Below, piece by piece: positions 20,463 through 28,622 of a DNA stretch of 64,000 bases (positions within the stretch are counted from its first letter, which is position 1; each line of letters opens with the position of its first letter). The notes beneath the pieces were generated by a model. The model was not told the DNA's origin, did no database searches, and saw only the letters and a program-made list of their open reading frames with translations. A program made the position numbers and the translations under genes. The stretch comes from Algoriphagus sp. A40 (lineage in GTDB: Bacteria > Bacteroidota > Bacteroidia > Cytophagales > Cyclobacteriaceae). The stretch covers positions 1 to 64,000 of the forward strand of contig NZ_MUNY01000084.1 in the NCBI RefSeq assembly GCF_002002735.1. Reading direction: 5' to 3'.

Positions 20463-21752
20463 TCAAGTAAGGGTATGTTCATCGAGAATTTTGGCAAGTT
20501 GAAAACTCAGACTTCTGCGGGAATATTTCTCCAAATCAGAGGATTCTGGATCTTTATAATCTAAATCCATCAGTTCCCGAAGTCTGTCTTTGATTCCTTC
20601 GAAATTGACATGGGCAATCACCTCACCTGCCCCGGCATCTTTTAAAATCTGTGCTGAATCGCCCTCTGGATCGCCCAAAGCCAGGATCGGAATTCCTGTA
20701 GCGAGGTATTCAAAAAGCTTCCCCGGGATATTTCCCTGGGCATTTTTGGTATCCGTCAAGATCAAAACCAAGGCATCTGCTTTTTCATAAAACCCAAAAA
20801 CCTCGCGATGGGATACATAACCTGAAAAGTGGATTCGCTCCTTCAACCAAGGATTCTCTGAAACAAAGGCTCTGATTGCCTCGCTGACATTACCCACAAA
20901 GGTCATTTCTACCTGCATTTCAGACCCTGAAAATTCAGTGTTCATTGCCTCCAAAAGCGGAACCGGATTTCGGATTGCATCGATGATACCGGAATAGACC
21001 AAATGGAGCTTGCCGTTTTCTTTTTTCTTGGTATTAAAATCATCTGGAATATCTGCCGGATCAAAGCCATTGGTCAGCAGGTGGATTTTTCGGTGTGCAA
21101 GTTTTTCCAGATCCTTCTGAAAAGTCGGGGAAATGGTAATTACTGCATTGGCTTCTTTCAGCACACCTTGTTCCAGCTTTTCATGCTGTTTCCTGATCAA
21201 AGATGTCATGGGAAGGGTATCCAAAAACTCCCATTGGGACCAAGGATCACGAAAATCAGCAATCCAAGGAATTCCAGTTTTACGCTTAAGGTCCCGTCCG
21301 ATCAGATGCATGCTATGCGGCGGTCCTGTAGTGATCACTGCCTGAAACTGCCCGCTTTTCACCAGATCCTCCAAAAACTTCACTGCAGGTTTGACCCAAA
21401 AAATCCTCGGATCGGGCACTAGTAAATTTGCCCGCATCCAGATAGCAGCCTTTTCCAAAACGCCCTTTTCCTTCTGCTCCAAAAGTCTTCCCGGATGTGT
21501 TTTTGTCTTTCCTTTTATTTTGGAAAAAAGCTGGTAAGGCTCCCAAATCGGGAATTTGATCACTTCCAGTTCCTTGGGAATTTCCTTTTCCAAACTCGGA
21601 TCTTTCAGGTCAAAATCCGGGTTTTCCGGTGTAAATATCACCGGTTCCCAACCCGCTTCGGGCAGATACTTGGCAAACTTCAGCCAACGCTGCACGCCGG
21701 ATCCCCCGCTAGGAGGCCAGTAGTAAGTAATGATGAGAACGCGACGAGACAT
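20463..21752 (-). CDS. GT4-family glycosyltransferase
   Basis: This 429-residue cytoplasmic or membrane-associated enzyme has the GT-B layout. The N-terminal acceptor domain starts with ITYYWPPSGGSGVQRWLKFAKYL. A linker region is near residues 200-230. The donor-binding C-terminal half holds LHLVYSGIIDAIRNP, FYEKADALVLILTDTKNAQGNIPGKLFEYLATGIPILAL, with the catalytic Glu of the EX7E motif near the KLFEYLATG stretch. It probably adds a sugar to a surface polysaccharide. The start codon is preceded by four tandem heptamers (21759-21786) and a terminator that separates it from icd. Confidence 0.88.
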   Translation of the reverse strand: MSRRVLIITYYWPPSGGSGVQRWLKFAKYLPEAGWEPVIFTPENPDFDLKDPSLEKEIPKELEVIKFPIWEPYQLFSKIKGKTKTHPGRLLEQKEKGVLEKAAIWMRANLLVPDPRIFWVKPAVKFLEDLVKSGQFQAVITTGPPHSMHLIGRDLKRKTGIPWIADFRDPWSQWEFLDTLPMTSLIRKQHEKLEQGVLKEANAVITISPTFQKDLEKLAHRKIHLLTNGFDPADIPDDFNTKKKENGKLHLVYSGIIDAIRNPVPLLEAMNTEFSGSEMQVEMTFVGNVSEAIRAFVSENPWLKERIHFSGYVSHREVFGFYEKADALVLILTDTKNAQGNIPGKLFEYLATGIPILALGDPEGDSAQILKDAGAGEVIAHVNFEGIKDRLRELMDLDYKDPESSDLEKYSRRSLSFQLAKILDEHTLT

Positions 21753-21758
21753 TGGGTG

Positions 21759-21786
21759 ATTTGAAATTTGAAATTTGAAATTTGAA
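21759..21786. repeat. Four tandem heptamers just upstream of the glycosyltransferase start
   Basis: ATTTGAA is repeated four times without interruption, ending 6 bases before the ATG of the minus-strand glycosyltransferase. On the coding strand the unit is TTCAAAT. A similar AT-rich repeat flanks the four-helix-bundle gene at 600-632. Changes in copy number would alter the distance between the transcription start and the start codon. Confidence 0.75.
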
Positions 21787-21803
21787 ATTAGGGGAAACCT
21801 CTC

Positions 21804-21829
21804 AAAAAGAAAGGGAGAAAGTTTCCCTT
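21804..21829 (-). terminator. Intrinsic terminator after icd and the small membrane protein gene
   Basis: On the minus strand AAGGGA (21824-21829) pairs with TCCCTT (21811-21816) across a seven-base loop and is followed by a T-rich tract (TCTTTTTG). It lies 34 bases after the small membrane protein stop and before the glycosyltransferase. Confidence 0.6.
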
Positions 21830-21863
21830 CTCCCCTATCATAGTTAATGGTTATTGGAATTTG

Positions 21864-22055
21864 TTATATGCTGTAAGCATAAACAAACTCGCCAATCGTC
21901 AACAACAAAAGCAAACAGGCAACTGAAACTAGAACCTTTATCCCCTTCCAAACCTGTTTTCTATTTTTTTTAATCAATCCATGCATTAAAAACCAAAAGG
22001 TTAGCGCAATTCCTACAAGGGTAATGAACAATTTAACAAGAGACATTATAGCCAT
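21864..22055 (-). CDS. Small two-helix membrane protein
   Basis: This 63-residue protein is almost entirely two transmembrane helices (about 5-25 and 38-60) separated by a basic loop (KKNRKQVWKG) that should face the cytoplasm. No family is recognised. It lies 35 bases after icd on the same strand and is followed by a terminator. Small size leaves some doubt, but the regular helix-loop-helix pattern and the ATG start support a real gene. Confidence 0.6.
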   Translation of the reverse strand: MAIMSLVKLFITLVGIALTFWFLMHGLIKKNRKQVWKGIKVLVSVACLLLLLTIGEFVYAYSI

Positions 22056-22090
22056 ACAACCCTTTTCTATTTACAAAAGCTCCCTCTAAA

Positions 22091-23545
22091 TTATTCGCCC
22101 TGTGCAAGGGAATAAGCTCGTTTCCCGTCAAAGCTGTAGAGATTGGCTGTCTGGATAAACTCAATTCCCAAATCGGAGACCTGCTTCAAAAGATCCAAAA
22201 TCTGACTGTGAGAAATCACAGACTGATCAGAAGTCTGGAATCTACATCTCCAGTGATCCGTGCAAAAAGTTTCTTTCATCCCCGCAGGAAACACTTTCAC
22301 TCCTCGATTGGTGATCAGTTGAAGCTGAAGTCCATTGGCATTGGCGGCGCGGAGCTTTTCACCCAGCACATTCGGATCGCGATCTGATTCGTCCCAAGCC
22401 ACAAACACATCTACTCCGATGAGTTCTTTTTTCTCGGGAGCTCTTTCCTTCAGTTTCACATTCATCGGCTTGGTATCTTCCTTGTCGAAAGAAGCCGGAA
22501 TCATATTGGCAGGTATTTGACCCAAACGGTCGATTACTGCTTGCGCAAATTCAGCTGTACCAACTTTCTTGCTGGAAAGACCTTCCTGATAAATATCTCC
22601 GGTATGGATTCCGTCTTCCAGGGTCTTCATCCAGGCATTGGCGATTTTCTCGGCCACTTCCGGCTGGCCGATATGGACCAGCATCATGATCGCTCCGTTC
22701 AGCAATCCAGATGGATTGGCGATTCCCATACCAGTGATATCAGGCGCGGAACCGTGAATCGCTTCAAACATGGCCACTTCTTCGCCCACGTTGGCAGAAC
22801 CTCCCAGTCCAACTGAACCGGTAACCTGAGCTGCTACGTCAGAAATGATATCTCCATACAGGTTCAAAGTCACAATCACATCAAAAATCTCCGGGCGATC
22901 AGCGATCAGGGCTGTTCCGATATCGATTATTTTATGATCAGTTTTGATTTCGGGATACTCTTTTGCGATTTCGTCGAAAGTCCTGTGGAAAAGTCCGTCA
23001 GCCAACTTCATGATGTTGTCTTTGGTCATGCAGGTCACTTTCTTTCTGCCGTATTTTTTGGCGTATTCGAAAGCGTATCGGATGATTTTCTCCGAACCCG
23101 GCTGGGAAATGAGTTTCAAACTCTGCACCACTTCCTGGGTTTGCCGGTGCTCGATACCTGCATAAAGATCCTCCTCATTTTCCCGGATGATCACCATGTC
23201 GGTTTTAGGAAAATGGGTTTTGATAAAAGGAGAAAAAGCCTTGCACGGCCGGACATTGGCAAAAAGTCCAAAGGAAGTTCGGGTAGTTACATTCAAAGAT
23301 TTGAATCCTCCGCCCTGAGGAGTAGTGATCGGGGATTTCAGAAAGACTTTGGTTTCACGAAGTGATTCAAAAGCCTTCGGTTCCATACCGGAGCTGATTC
23401 CTTTGAGGTAGACCTGCTCTCCGATTTCGATCACATCGTATTCGAGTTGTGCACCGGCTGCTTCCAAGATGTTGATGGTAGCAGTCATTATTTCCGGTCC
23501 GATTCCGTCGCCGTAAGCAACAGTAATTTTTCTTTTGGAGGACAT
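22091..23545 (-). CDS. icd: NADP-dependent isocitrate dehydrogenase (Thermus-like, long form)
   Basis: This 484-residue enzyme oxidises isocitrate to 2-oxoglutarate in the TCA cycle. The core decarboxylating-dehydrogenase fold includes VAYGDGIGPEIM near residue 9, the substrate-binding serine segment (KSLNVTTRTSFGLFANVRPC), ENEEDLYAGIEH, the conserved NLYGDIISDVAAQVTGSVGLGGSANVGE near residue 227 and the nucleotide-binding EAIHGSAPDITGMGIANPSGLL. A C-terminal extension of about 140 residues is typical of the longer Thermus-type enzymes. Divergent from the enoyl-CoA hydratase gene; a minus-strand box TACTTTTG lies at 23580-23587. Confidence 0.92.
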   Translation of the reverse strand: MSSKRKITVAYGDGIGPEIMTATINILEAAGAQLEYDVIEIGEQVYLKGISSGMEPKAFESLRETKVFLKSPITTPQGGGFKSLNVTTRTSFGLFANVRPCKAFSPFIKTHFPKTDMVIIRENEEDLYAGIEHRQTQEVVQSLKLISQPGSEKIIRYAFEYAKKYGRKKVTCMTKDNIMKLADGLFHRTFDEIAKEYPEIKTDHKIIDIGTALIADRPEIFDVIVTLNLYGDIISDVAAQVTGSVGLGGSANVGEEVAMFEAIHGSAPDITGMGIANPSGLLNGAIMMLVHIGQPEVAEKIANAWMKTLEDGIHTGDIYQEGLSSKKVGTAEFAQAVIDRLGQIPANMIPASFDKEDTKPMNVKLKERAPEKKELIGVDVFVAWDESDRDPNVLGEKLRAANANGLQLQLITNRGVKVFPAGMKETFCTDHWRCRFQTSDQSVISHSQILDLLKQVSDLGIEFIQTANLYSFDGKRAYSLAQGE

Positions 23546-23579
23546 ATTAATGGGAGGTTTAGTTGACTTTTAGCTTGCG

Positions 23580-23587
23580 CAAAAGTA
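23580..23587 (-). promoter_or_regulatory. Possible -7 box of icd
   Basis: TACTTTTG on the minus strand fits TAnnTTTG and lies 34 bases upstream of the icd ATG. No clear TTG partner was seen at the usual distance, so the call is tentative. Confidence 0.4.
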
Positions 23588-23704
23588 AATAAAAATGCCT
23601 GAAGCAGACCGGAATTCCATATTAATTCCCCAAACGGTTTTCATTAACTTACACAGGAAAGCCGCTAGGAAAAAGAGGATTGGGATATTTCTGCCTGGGC
23701 AAAT

Positions 23705-23734
23705 TTGCCTTTGTACCCCCTAAACGTATATTTG
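23705..23734 (+). promoter_or_regulatory. Bacteroidetes-type promoter of the enoyl-CoA hydratase gene
   Basis: TTG (23705-23707) is followed after 19 bases by TATATTTG (23727-23734), matching the consensus fully. The start codon at 23757 lies 22 bases downstream of the box. Confidence 0.7.
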
Positions 23735-23756
23735 CTTTTCCACACCCAAACCGCTT

Positions 23757-24542
23757 ATGGCAGATTTTCAAAATATCCTGACCGAAGAAAAAAACGGCGT
23801 CCTCTACCTTACAGTCAACAGAGAAGAAAAGATGAATGCGCTCAACTTCGATACTTTGTCAGAATTAAAGGCGATTTTCGAAGAAGTCGCTGACAATCGG
23901 GCCATCAAAGCGGTGATTATCACCGGATCAGGAGAAAAAGCTTTCGTTGCCGGAGCAGACATCAGTGAAATTGCTTCTCTCAATGAGGTAAACGCCAGAA
24001 AATTTGCCGAAAACGGCCAGGAAATTTTTGCCATGATCGAAAACTGTCACAAGCCAGTAATCGCCGTTACCAATGGCTTTACCCTGGGCGGAGGTTGCGA
24101 ATTGGCCATGGCCTGCCACATGCGTATCGCAACTGCCAATGCAAAATTCGGTCAGCCGGAAGTCAACCTGGGAATCATTCCCGGCTATGGCGGAACTCAA
24201 CGACTGACGCTTTTGATCGGAAGAGGTAAAGCAAACGAACTCATGATGACAGGAGATATGATCGGAGCTGAGGAAGCAAAAGCACTTTGCCTTGTCAATC
24301 ACGTCCTTCCCACCAAAGCGGAGGCAATGGAAAAAGCGGTGGAAATCATTGCGAAAATCATGAGCAAAGCTCCATTGGCTATCGGAATGATCGTGGACTG
24401 TGTCAATTCGGCATTTCTTTCAGATGAAAATGGCTACCAAACTGAAGCGAACAGCTTTGCGCGCTGCGTCAAATCGGGTGATTACAAAGAAGGAACCTCT
24501 GCATTTTTGGAAAAAAGAAAACCAATTTTTAAAGGAGAGTAA
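23757..24542 (+). CDS. Enoyl-CoA hydratase/isomerase family protein
   Basis: This 261-residue crotonase-fold enzyme probably hydrates enoyl-CoA in beta-oxidation or a related pathway. Seen are KAVIITGSGEKAFVAGADISE (first oxyanion loop), AVTNGFTLGGGCELAMACHMRIATANAKFGQPEVNLGIIPGYGGTQRL, with the two catalytic glutamates expected in GGGCELA and FGQPEVNLG. The C-terminal FLEKRKPIFKGE is typical of short-chain hydratases. It reads from its own promoter (23705-23734) and is followed after 15 bases by the flippase, which may share the transcript though unrelated in function. Confidence 0.92.
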   Translation: MADFQNILTEEKNGVLYLTVNREEKMNALNFDTLSELKAIFEEVADNRAIKAVIITGSGEKAFVAGADISEIASLNEVNARKFAENGQEIFAMIENCHKPVIAVTNGFTLGGGCELAMACHMRIATANAKFGQPEVNLGIIPGYGGTQRLTLLIGRGKANELMMTGDMIGAEEAKALCLVNHVLPTKAEAMEKAVEIIAKIMSKAPLAIGMIVDCVNSAFLSDENGYQTEANSFARCVKSGDYKEGTSAFLEKRKPIFKGE

Positions 24543-24557
24543 GCTCCTTGCTCTCGA

Positions 24558-26063
24558 ATGAGTAATCTCAAAAAACTAGCCGGGCAGACAGCCATCTATG
24601 GGCTAAGCAGTATTCTTGGCCGGTCAATTAATTTTTTACTGATTATCGTCTACACCGCCTACCTCAATCCTGAGGCATTGGGTGCATTCACCGGGATTTA
24701 TGCCTTGGTCGGCTTTCTCAATATTGTGTTCACCTATGGCATGGAGACGGCGTTTTTCCGCTTTTCCACCGGAAAAAACCTAGACTCCACCAAGGTTTAC
24801 CACAATACTCAGTCGCTCCTGATCACCTCGACCCTGGTGCTGGGCTCAGCGATCTACCTTTCAGCGCCATGGCTGGCAGAGGTAATGAATTACCAGGGAC
24901 AGGCCTATTTGTTTCGATGGATGGCCTTGATCCTATCTTTCGATGCGGTTCTTGCCATTCCTTTTGCCAAGCTGAGGCTTGAAAATCGGGCATTTGCTTT
25001 TGCCGGAGCCAAACTGATTAATATTTTTCTCAATGTCCTGTTTAACCTTTTGCTCATCGTTTGGATTCCCCTGTGGATTAATTCCGGGTTTATCGCATCC
25101 GGATTTCTGGGTTATCAGCCCGAATGGGGAGTGGAATTCATTCTGCTTTCCAATCTATTGGCCAATGGTCTGATCATCCCCTACGTCTGGTGGAGAGCTG
25201 GATTTTTCAGGTTTCAATTGGAAAAGGAAATCATCCGCCAGATGTGGACCTACTCCTTGCCGCTTCTTTTCATGGGATTGGCTGGAGTGACCAATGAGCT
25301 GGTTTCAAGACTTCTTTTTGAGTATGTGCTTCCGCAAAATTATTTCCCCGGACTCACTTCGAGAGAGGCAGCAGGTGTTTTTGGCGCAAATTTCAAACTG
25401 GCCATCCTGATGAATTTAGTAATCCAGGCCTTCAAATACGCGGCCGAACCCTTTTTCTTCAAGCAATCCACGGATAAAAATTCACCCCAGCTCTATGCCC
25501 GGGTCATGCATGCGTTTATCATTTTCTGTACGATTCTGATGATTTCCATTTCGGTCAACCTCGATTGGATCGGCCCACTTTTCCTCAAAGGTGAAGCTTA
25601 TGCCTCCGCCTACTTTATCGTGCCGATGCTGCTGATGGGCTATTTGCTATTGGGTATCTATTTCAACCTTTCCATCTGGTTTAAAATTACAGACAAAACC
25701 AATTACAGCTTCTGGATCACTCTAATCGGAGCTCTGGTGAGTATTGCAGTCATCGCTTTTCTGGTCCCGGTTTTGGGCTACCTGGGCGGTGCCTTGAGTA
25801 CCTTAAGCTGCTATCTGGTGATGACGTTGGTTTGTTTCTTTTTCGGCCAAAAGTACTACCCCATCCCCTATCAAACAGGTAAGGGTGTTTTCTACCTACT
25901 TCTCGCTTTTGGTTTAAGCTACGCGGGTTTTTTTCTGGATCTAGGCTCAGATTTGATGAATTTTCTAGCAAAAAACAGCTTGATTCTGTTGTTTTTGACA
26001 GTTGTCGGATTTTTGGAAAAGGATCAATTGACGCCATTCCTCCGGGGAAAACAAAGACCCTGA
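24558..26063 (+). CDS. Polysaccharide flippase (MATE/MOP superfamily)
   Basis: This 501-residue membrane protein has about fourteen transmembrane helices with no large soluble domain, the layout of Wzx-like lipid-linked oligosaccharide flippases. The N-terminal LAGQTAIYGLSSILGRSINFLLIIVYTAYL and TYGMETAFFRFSTG segments are characteristic of the Bacteroidetes lipopolysaccharide biosynthesis protein group. It should move undecaprenyl-linked sugar units across the inner membrane. The TPR gene follows 75 bases downstream with its own probable promoter. Confidence 0.88.
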   Translation: MSNLKKLAGQTAIYGLSSILGRSINFLLIIVYTAYLNPEALGAFTGIYALVGFLNIVFTYGMETAFFRFSTGKNLDSTKVYHNTQSLLITSTLVLGSAIYLSAPWLAEVMNYQGQAYLFRWMALILSFDAVLAIPFAKLRLENRAFAFAGAKLINIFLNVLFNLLLIVWIPLWINSGFIASGFLGYQPEWGVEFILLSNLLANGLIIPYVWWRAGFFRFQLEKEIIRQMWTYSLPLLFMGLAGVTNELVSRLLFEYVLPQNYFPGLTSREAAGVFGANFKLAILMNLVIQAFKYAAEPFFFKQSTDKNSPQLYARVMHAFIIFCTILMISISVNLDWIGPLFLKGEAYASAYFIVPMLLMGYLLLGIYFNLSIWFKITDKTNYSFWITLIGALVSIAVIAFLVPVLGYLGGALSTLSCYLVMTLVCFFFGQKYYPIPYQTGKGVFYLLLAFGLSYAGFFLDLGSDLMNFLAKNSLILLFLTVVGFLEKDQLTPFLRGKQRP

Positions 26064-26123
26064 TCTACTGTATCTCTTTCCGTCAATTGTCAAAATAGTC
26101 CAACCATTTTCCTCAAAAGGCAT

Positions 26124-26131
26124 TATGTTTG
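26124..26131 (+). promoter_or_regulatory. Possible -7 box immediately before the TPR gene
   Basis: TATGTTTG matches TAnnTTTG and ends only 7 bases before the ATG at 26139, so a transcript from it would be leaderless or nearly so. No good TTG was found at the usual spacing. Confidence 0.45.
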
Positions 26132-26138
26132 TGAATTG

Positions 26139-27887
26139 ATGCTGCATTCCCGAATCACTGTGAGATTTATCCCCTTTCTTTTCCTGTTTTCTTTTGTTTT
26201 CCTTGGATGGAATCCCGGATTTGCCCAACAGCCTCTTTCAAAAAAGGAGGCAAAAATTCAGGAAAACCAAACCAAAGCCAGCAGGTATTTTATCGAAGGG
26301 GAAAAAGCACTGGTATTAGGTGACCTCGAAAAAGCCTATTTTTATTTAAATCGAGCTTTGGAATTTACTCCTGACGAACCCGCCATCAATTACAAAATCG
26401 CCGAAGTTTTAGTCCGCTCCAATCAAGCGCAAAAAGGGCTTCCATTTGCAGAAAAGGCTGCTTTGGCAGACCCCGACAACAAATATTACGCTCTGATGGT
26501 GGCAGAGATCTACACTAATCTCAACCAACCTCTAAAGGCTGCCGAAATCCTGGACCGACTCACATCAGACAGCGAAAAAAACCAACAGTACAATCTGGAT
26601 CTTGCCTCGCTTTACCTGAATGCGGGAGAATTTGACAAAGCACTCGTGGTACTCGACCGGGCGGAGGATTATTATGGGGTGCGGGAGCCTTTTACTGTGC
26701 AAAAACAGCGGATCTACCTCCGAAATAATGAGTTGCCTAAGGCGATCCAAGAAGGCGAAAAACTCATCGAAGCTTTTCCGGGGAATCCTGCCTATGTCCT
26801 CAATTTGGTAGAAATCCTCTATAACAATGCACGGTTAGATCAAGCTTTAACCTTGGTTTCGGAAGAAATCGCAAAGTATCCTAACCAGCCCGAACTTCAG
26901 ATGGCAGCATACACCCTTCTCAAAGAAAAGGGGGAAATCGCAAAAGCCAATGATTATTTGATTTCGGCATTCCAAAGTCCCGACCTGGATGGAGAGGTGA
27001 AAGCCAAGACTTACAAATCCATGCTTTCGGAGATGCAAACTACCCATCGGGATGCGCTATTGGATCAGATGGAGGCTTTGATGCTCGAACTGAATGCCAA
27101 TGATGCCATGGTATTGGAAGTAATCGGTGAACGAAAAAGAGACACCGGAGAAATGACTGCCGCCATGGATTATTTCAAAAAATCCCTTCAGATCCAACCA
27201 AAAAATGCCAACCTCATCGAACAGGTCATATTGAATTCTTTTGGAGAAGATCCGGATTTTGCAGAATTGGAAACTTTCACCACCATGGGAGTGGATGAAT
27301 TCCCTGAAGCTCCTGAGTTTTGGTTTTATGATGGTGTAGTCAAATCAGCCCGGAAAAAGGATTCGCTGGCCGTACAATCTCTAAAAAAATCGCTTGAACT
27401 AAACGCCAGCAAAAATCCTCAATTGGAACAGGTGGCTTTTGGATCACTTGGAAACTCGCTGTACAATCTTGCCGAAAAGGACTCTGCGTTTTTTTACTTC
27501 GAAAAAGCACTCAGCCTAAATCCAAATGACGAACAGGTCCTGAACAATTACGCTTATTTTCTTTCGTTGGAAAAAAGGGACTTGGAAAAGGCCCGGACCA
27601 TGTCTGAAAAAGTTGTAAAAAAGCATCCAAAAAACGCCACCTTCCTCGATACGCATGCCTGGGTACTTTTCCAAATGGGCAATTATGAGGAAGCTTCACT
27701 CTATATGAATGAGGCAATAATTAACGAAACAGCTCCCAGCGGAGTCATGCTGGAGCACTATGGGGACATTTTGTTTCATCTTGGCAAAGTTTCTGAGGCA
27801 ATGACCTGGTGGAAAAAAGCCGAAGGAAGCTCTGAAGCCTCCGAAAAACTAGCTCAAAAAATAAAAGACGGAAAATATCATGAATAG
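26139..27887 (+). CDS. TPR-repeat periplasmic protein
   Basis: This 582-residue protein has a signal peptide (hydrophobic stretch to about residue 28, ending GFAQQ) followed by TPR-type helical repeats to the end. Clear units include AEKALVLGDLEKAYFYLNRALEFTPDEPAINYKIAEVL near the start and YFEKALSLNPNDEQVLNNYAYFLSL near the end. It is likely a periplasmic scaffold. It overlaps the DUF4292 gene by 8 bases, and EnvC-like follows, so all three form an operon. ATG 26139 is chosen over TTG 26136. Confidence 0.85.
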   Translation: MLHSRITVRFIPFLFLFSFVFLGWNPGFAQQPLSKKEAKIQENQTKASRYFIEGEKALVLGDLEKAYFYLNRALEFTPDEPAINYKIAEVLVRSNQAQKGLPFAEKAALADPDNKYYALMVAEIYTNLNQPLKAAEILDRLTSDSEKNQQYNLDLASLYLNAGEFDKALVVLDRAEDYYGVREPFTVQKQRIYLRNNELPKAIQEGEKLIEAFPGNPAYVLNLVEILYNNARLDQALTLVSEEIAKYPNQPELQMAAYTLLKEKGEIAKANDYLISAFQSPDLDGEVKAKTYKSMLSEMQTTHRDALLDQMEALMLELNANDAMVLEVIGERKRDTGEMTAAMDYFKKSLQIQPKNANLIEQVILNSFGEDPDFAELETFTTMGVDEFPEAPEFWFYDGVVKSARKKDSLAVQSLKKSLELNASKNPQLEQVAFGSLGNSLYNLAEKDSAFFYFEKALSLNPNDEQVLNNYAYFLSLEKRDLEKARTMSEKVVKKHPKNATFLDTHAWVLFQMGNYEEASLYMNEAIINETAPSGVMLEHYGDILFHLGKVSEAMTWWKKAEGSSEASEKLAQKIKDGKYHE

Positions 27888-28617
27888 ACTTTTTGCAGGT
27901 GTTCTGACACTTTTGGTAATCGGCCTGACCGGCTGCGCCAAAAAAGTCGTGCTTTACGAAGGTGACGGCCAAATGGAGGAGTTTCAGCCTGTTTCGGCAC
28001 AATACGATTATCTAAGTGCCAAAGCAAAGATTGTCATTGAGGAAGAATCCGGAAAAATCACCCGTGGAACCCTGAGTCTCCGCGCCAAAAAAGACAGCGT
28101 ACTTTGGTTTACTATGTCTCCTGGTATGGGAATGGAGGCGATCCGGGGATTTTTTACCAAAGACCGGATTCAGATCCACGACCGGGTTGGACAGGACGAT
28201 GTCAACCTAACTTATGAGGAATTTGAGAAGTTTTACGGTTTGAAGCTCTCCCTGGACTTGTTCCAAAATGTCCTTTGGGCTAATATTCCCTTTGAATTTG
28301 ACTACGGGGATCGATTGGTCAGAGTGGGTAAAAAGTTTGAATTGACCCAAACCAGAGATAAGGTCAGGTATTTCACTAAGGTGGAAACCAGTCACGGCAA
28401 AGTTTCAGAACTTGTGAGCAATTCGCTCGATGACCGGGGATCGGTACTGGCAAGTTTTCCGAAATTTCAGGATGCATCCTCTCAGCCATTTCCGGCTGAA
28501 GTCCTTTTCAAACTGGCCTATCAACTTCCAGAAGGCAGCCAAAACACCATAATTCACCTCACTTGGACCTCCATTGAGCCTAATTCCCAAGCGCTGAGCT
28601 TTCCTTTCAGATTCTAA
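27880..28617 (+). CDS. DUF4292 lipoprotein
   Basis: This 245-residue protein has a lipobox (GLTGC near residue 19), then one DUF4292 domain covering the rest. Visible features are YDYLSAKAKIVIEEESGKITRGTLSLRAKKDSVLWFTMSPGMGMEAIRGFFTKDRIQIHDR, resembling the convex beta-sheet pattern of LolA/LolB-like folds that bind lipoprotein acyl chains. A LolB-like role at the outer membrane is an inference, not shown. It is sandwiched between the TPR protein (8-base overlap) and the EnvC-like protein (5 bases downstream), which suggests a shared envelope function. Confidence 0.85.
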   Translation: MNRLFAGVLTLLVIGLTGCAKKVVLYEGDGQMEEFQPVSAQYDYLSAKAKIVIEEESGKITRGTLSLRAKKDSVLWFTMSPGMGMEAIRGFFTKDRIQIHDRVGQDDVNLTYEEFEKFYGLKLSLDLFQNVLWANIPFEFDYGDRLVRVGKKFELTQTRDKVRYFTKVETSHGKVSELVSNSLDDRGSVLASFPKFQDASSQPFPAEVLFKLAYQLPEGSQNTIIHLTWTSIEPNSQALSFPFRF

Positions 28618-28622
28618 GCCAC

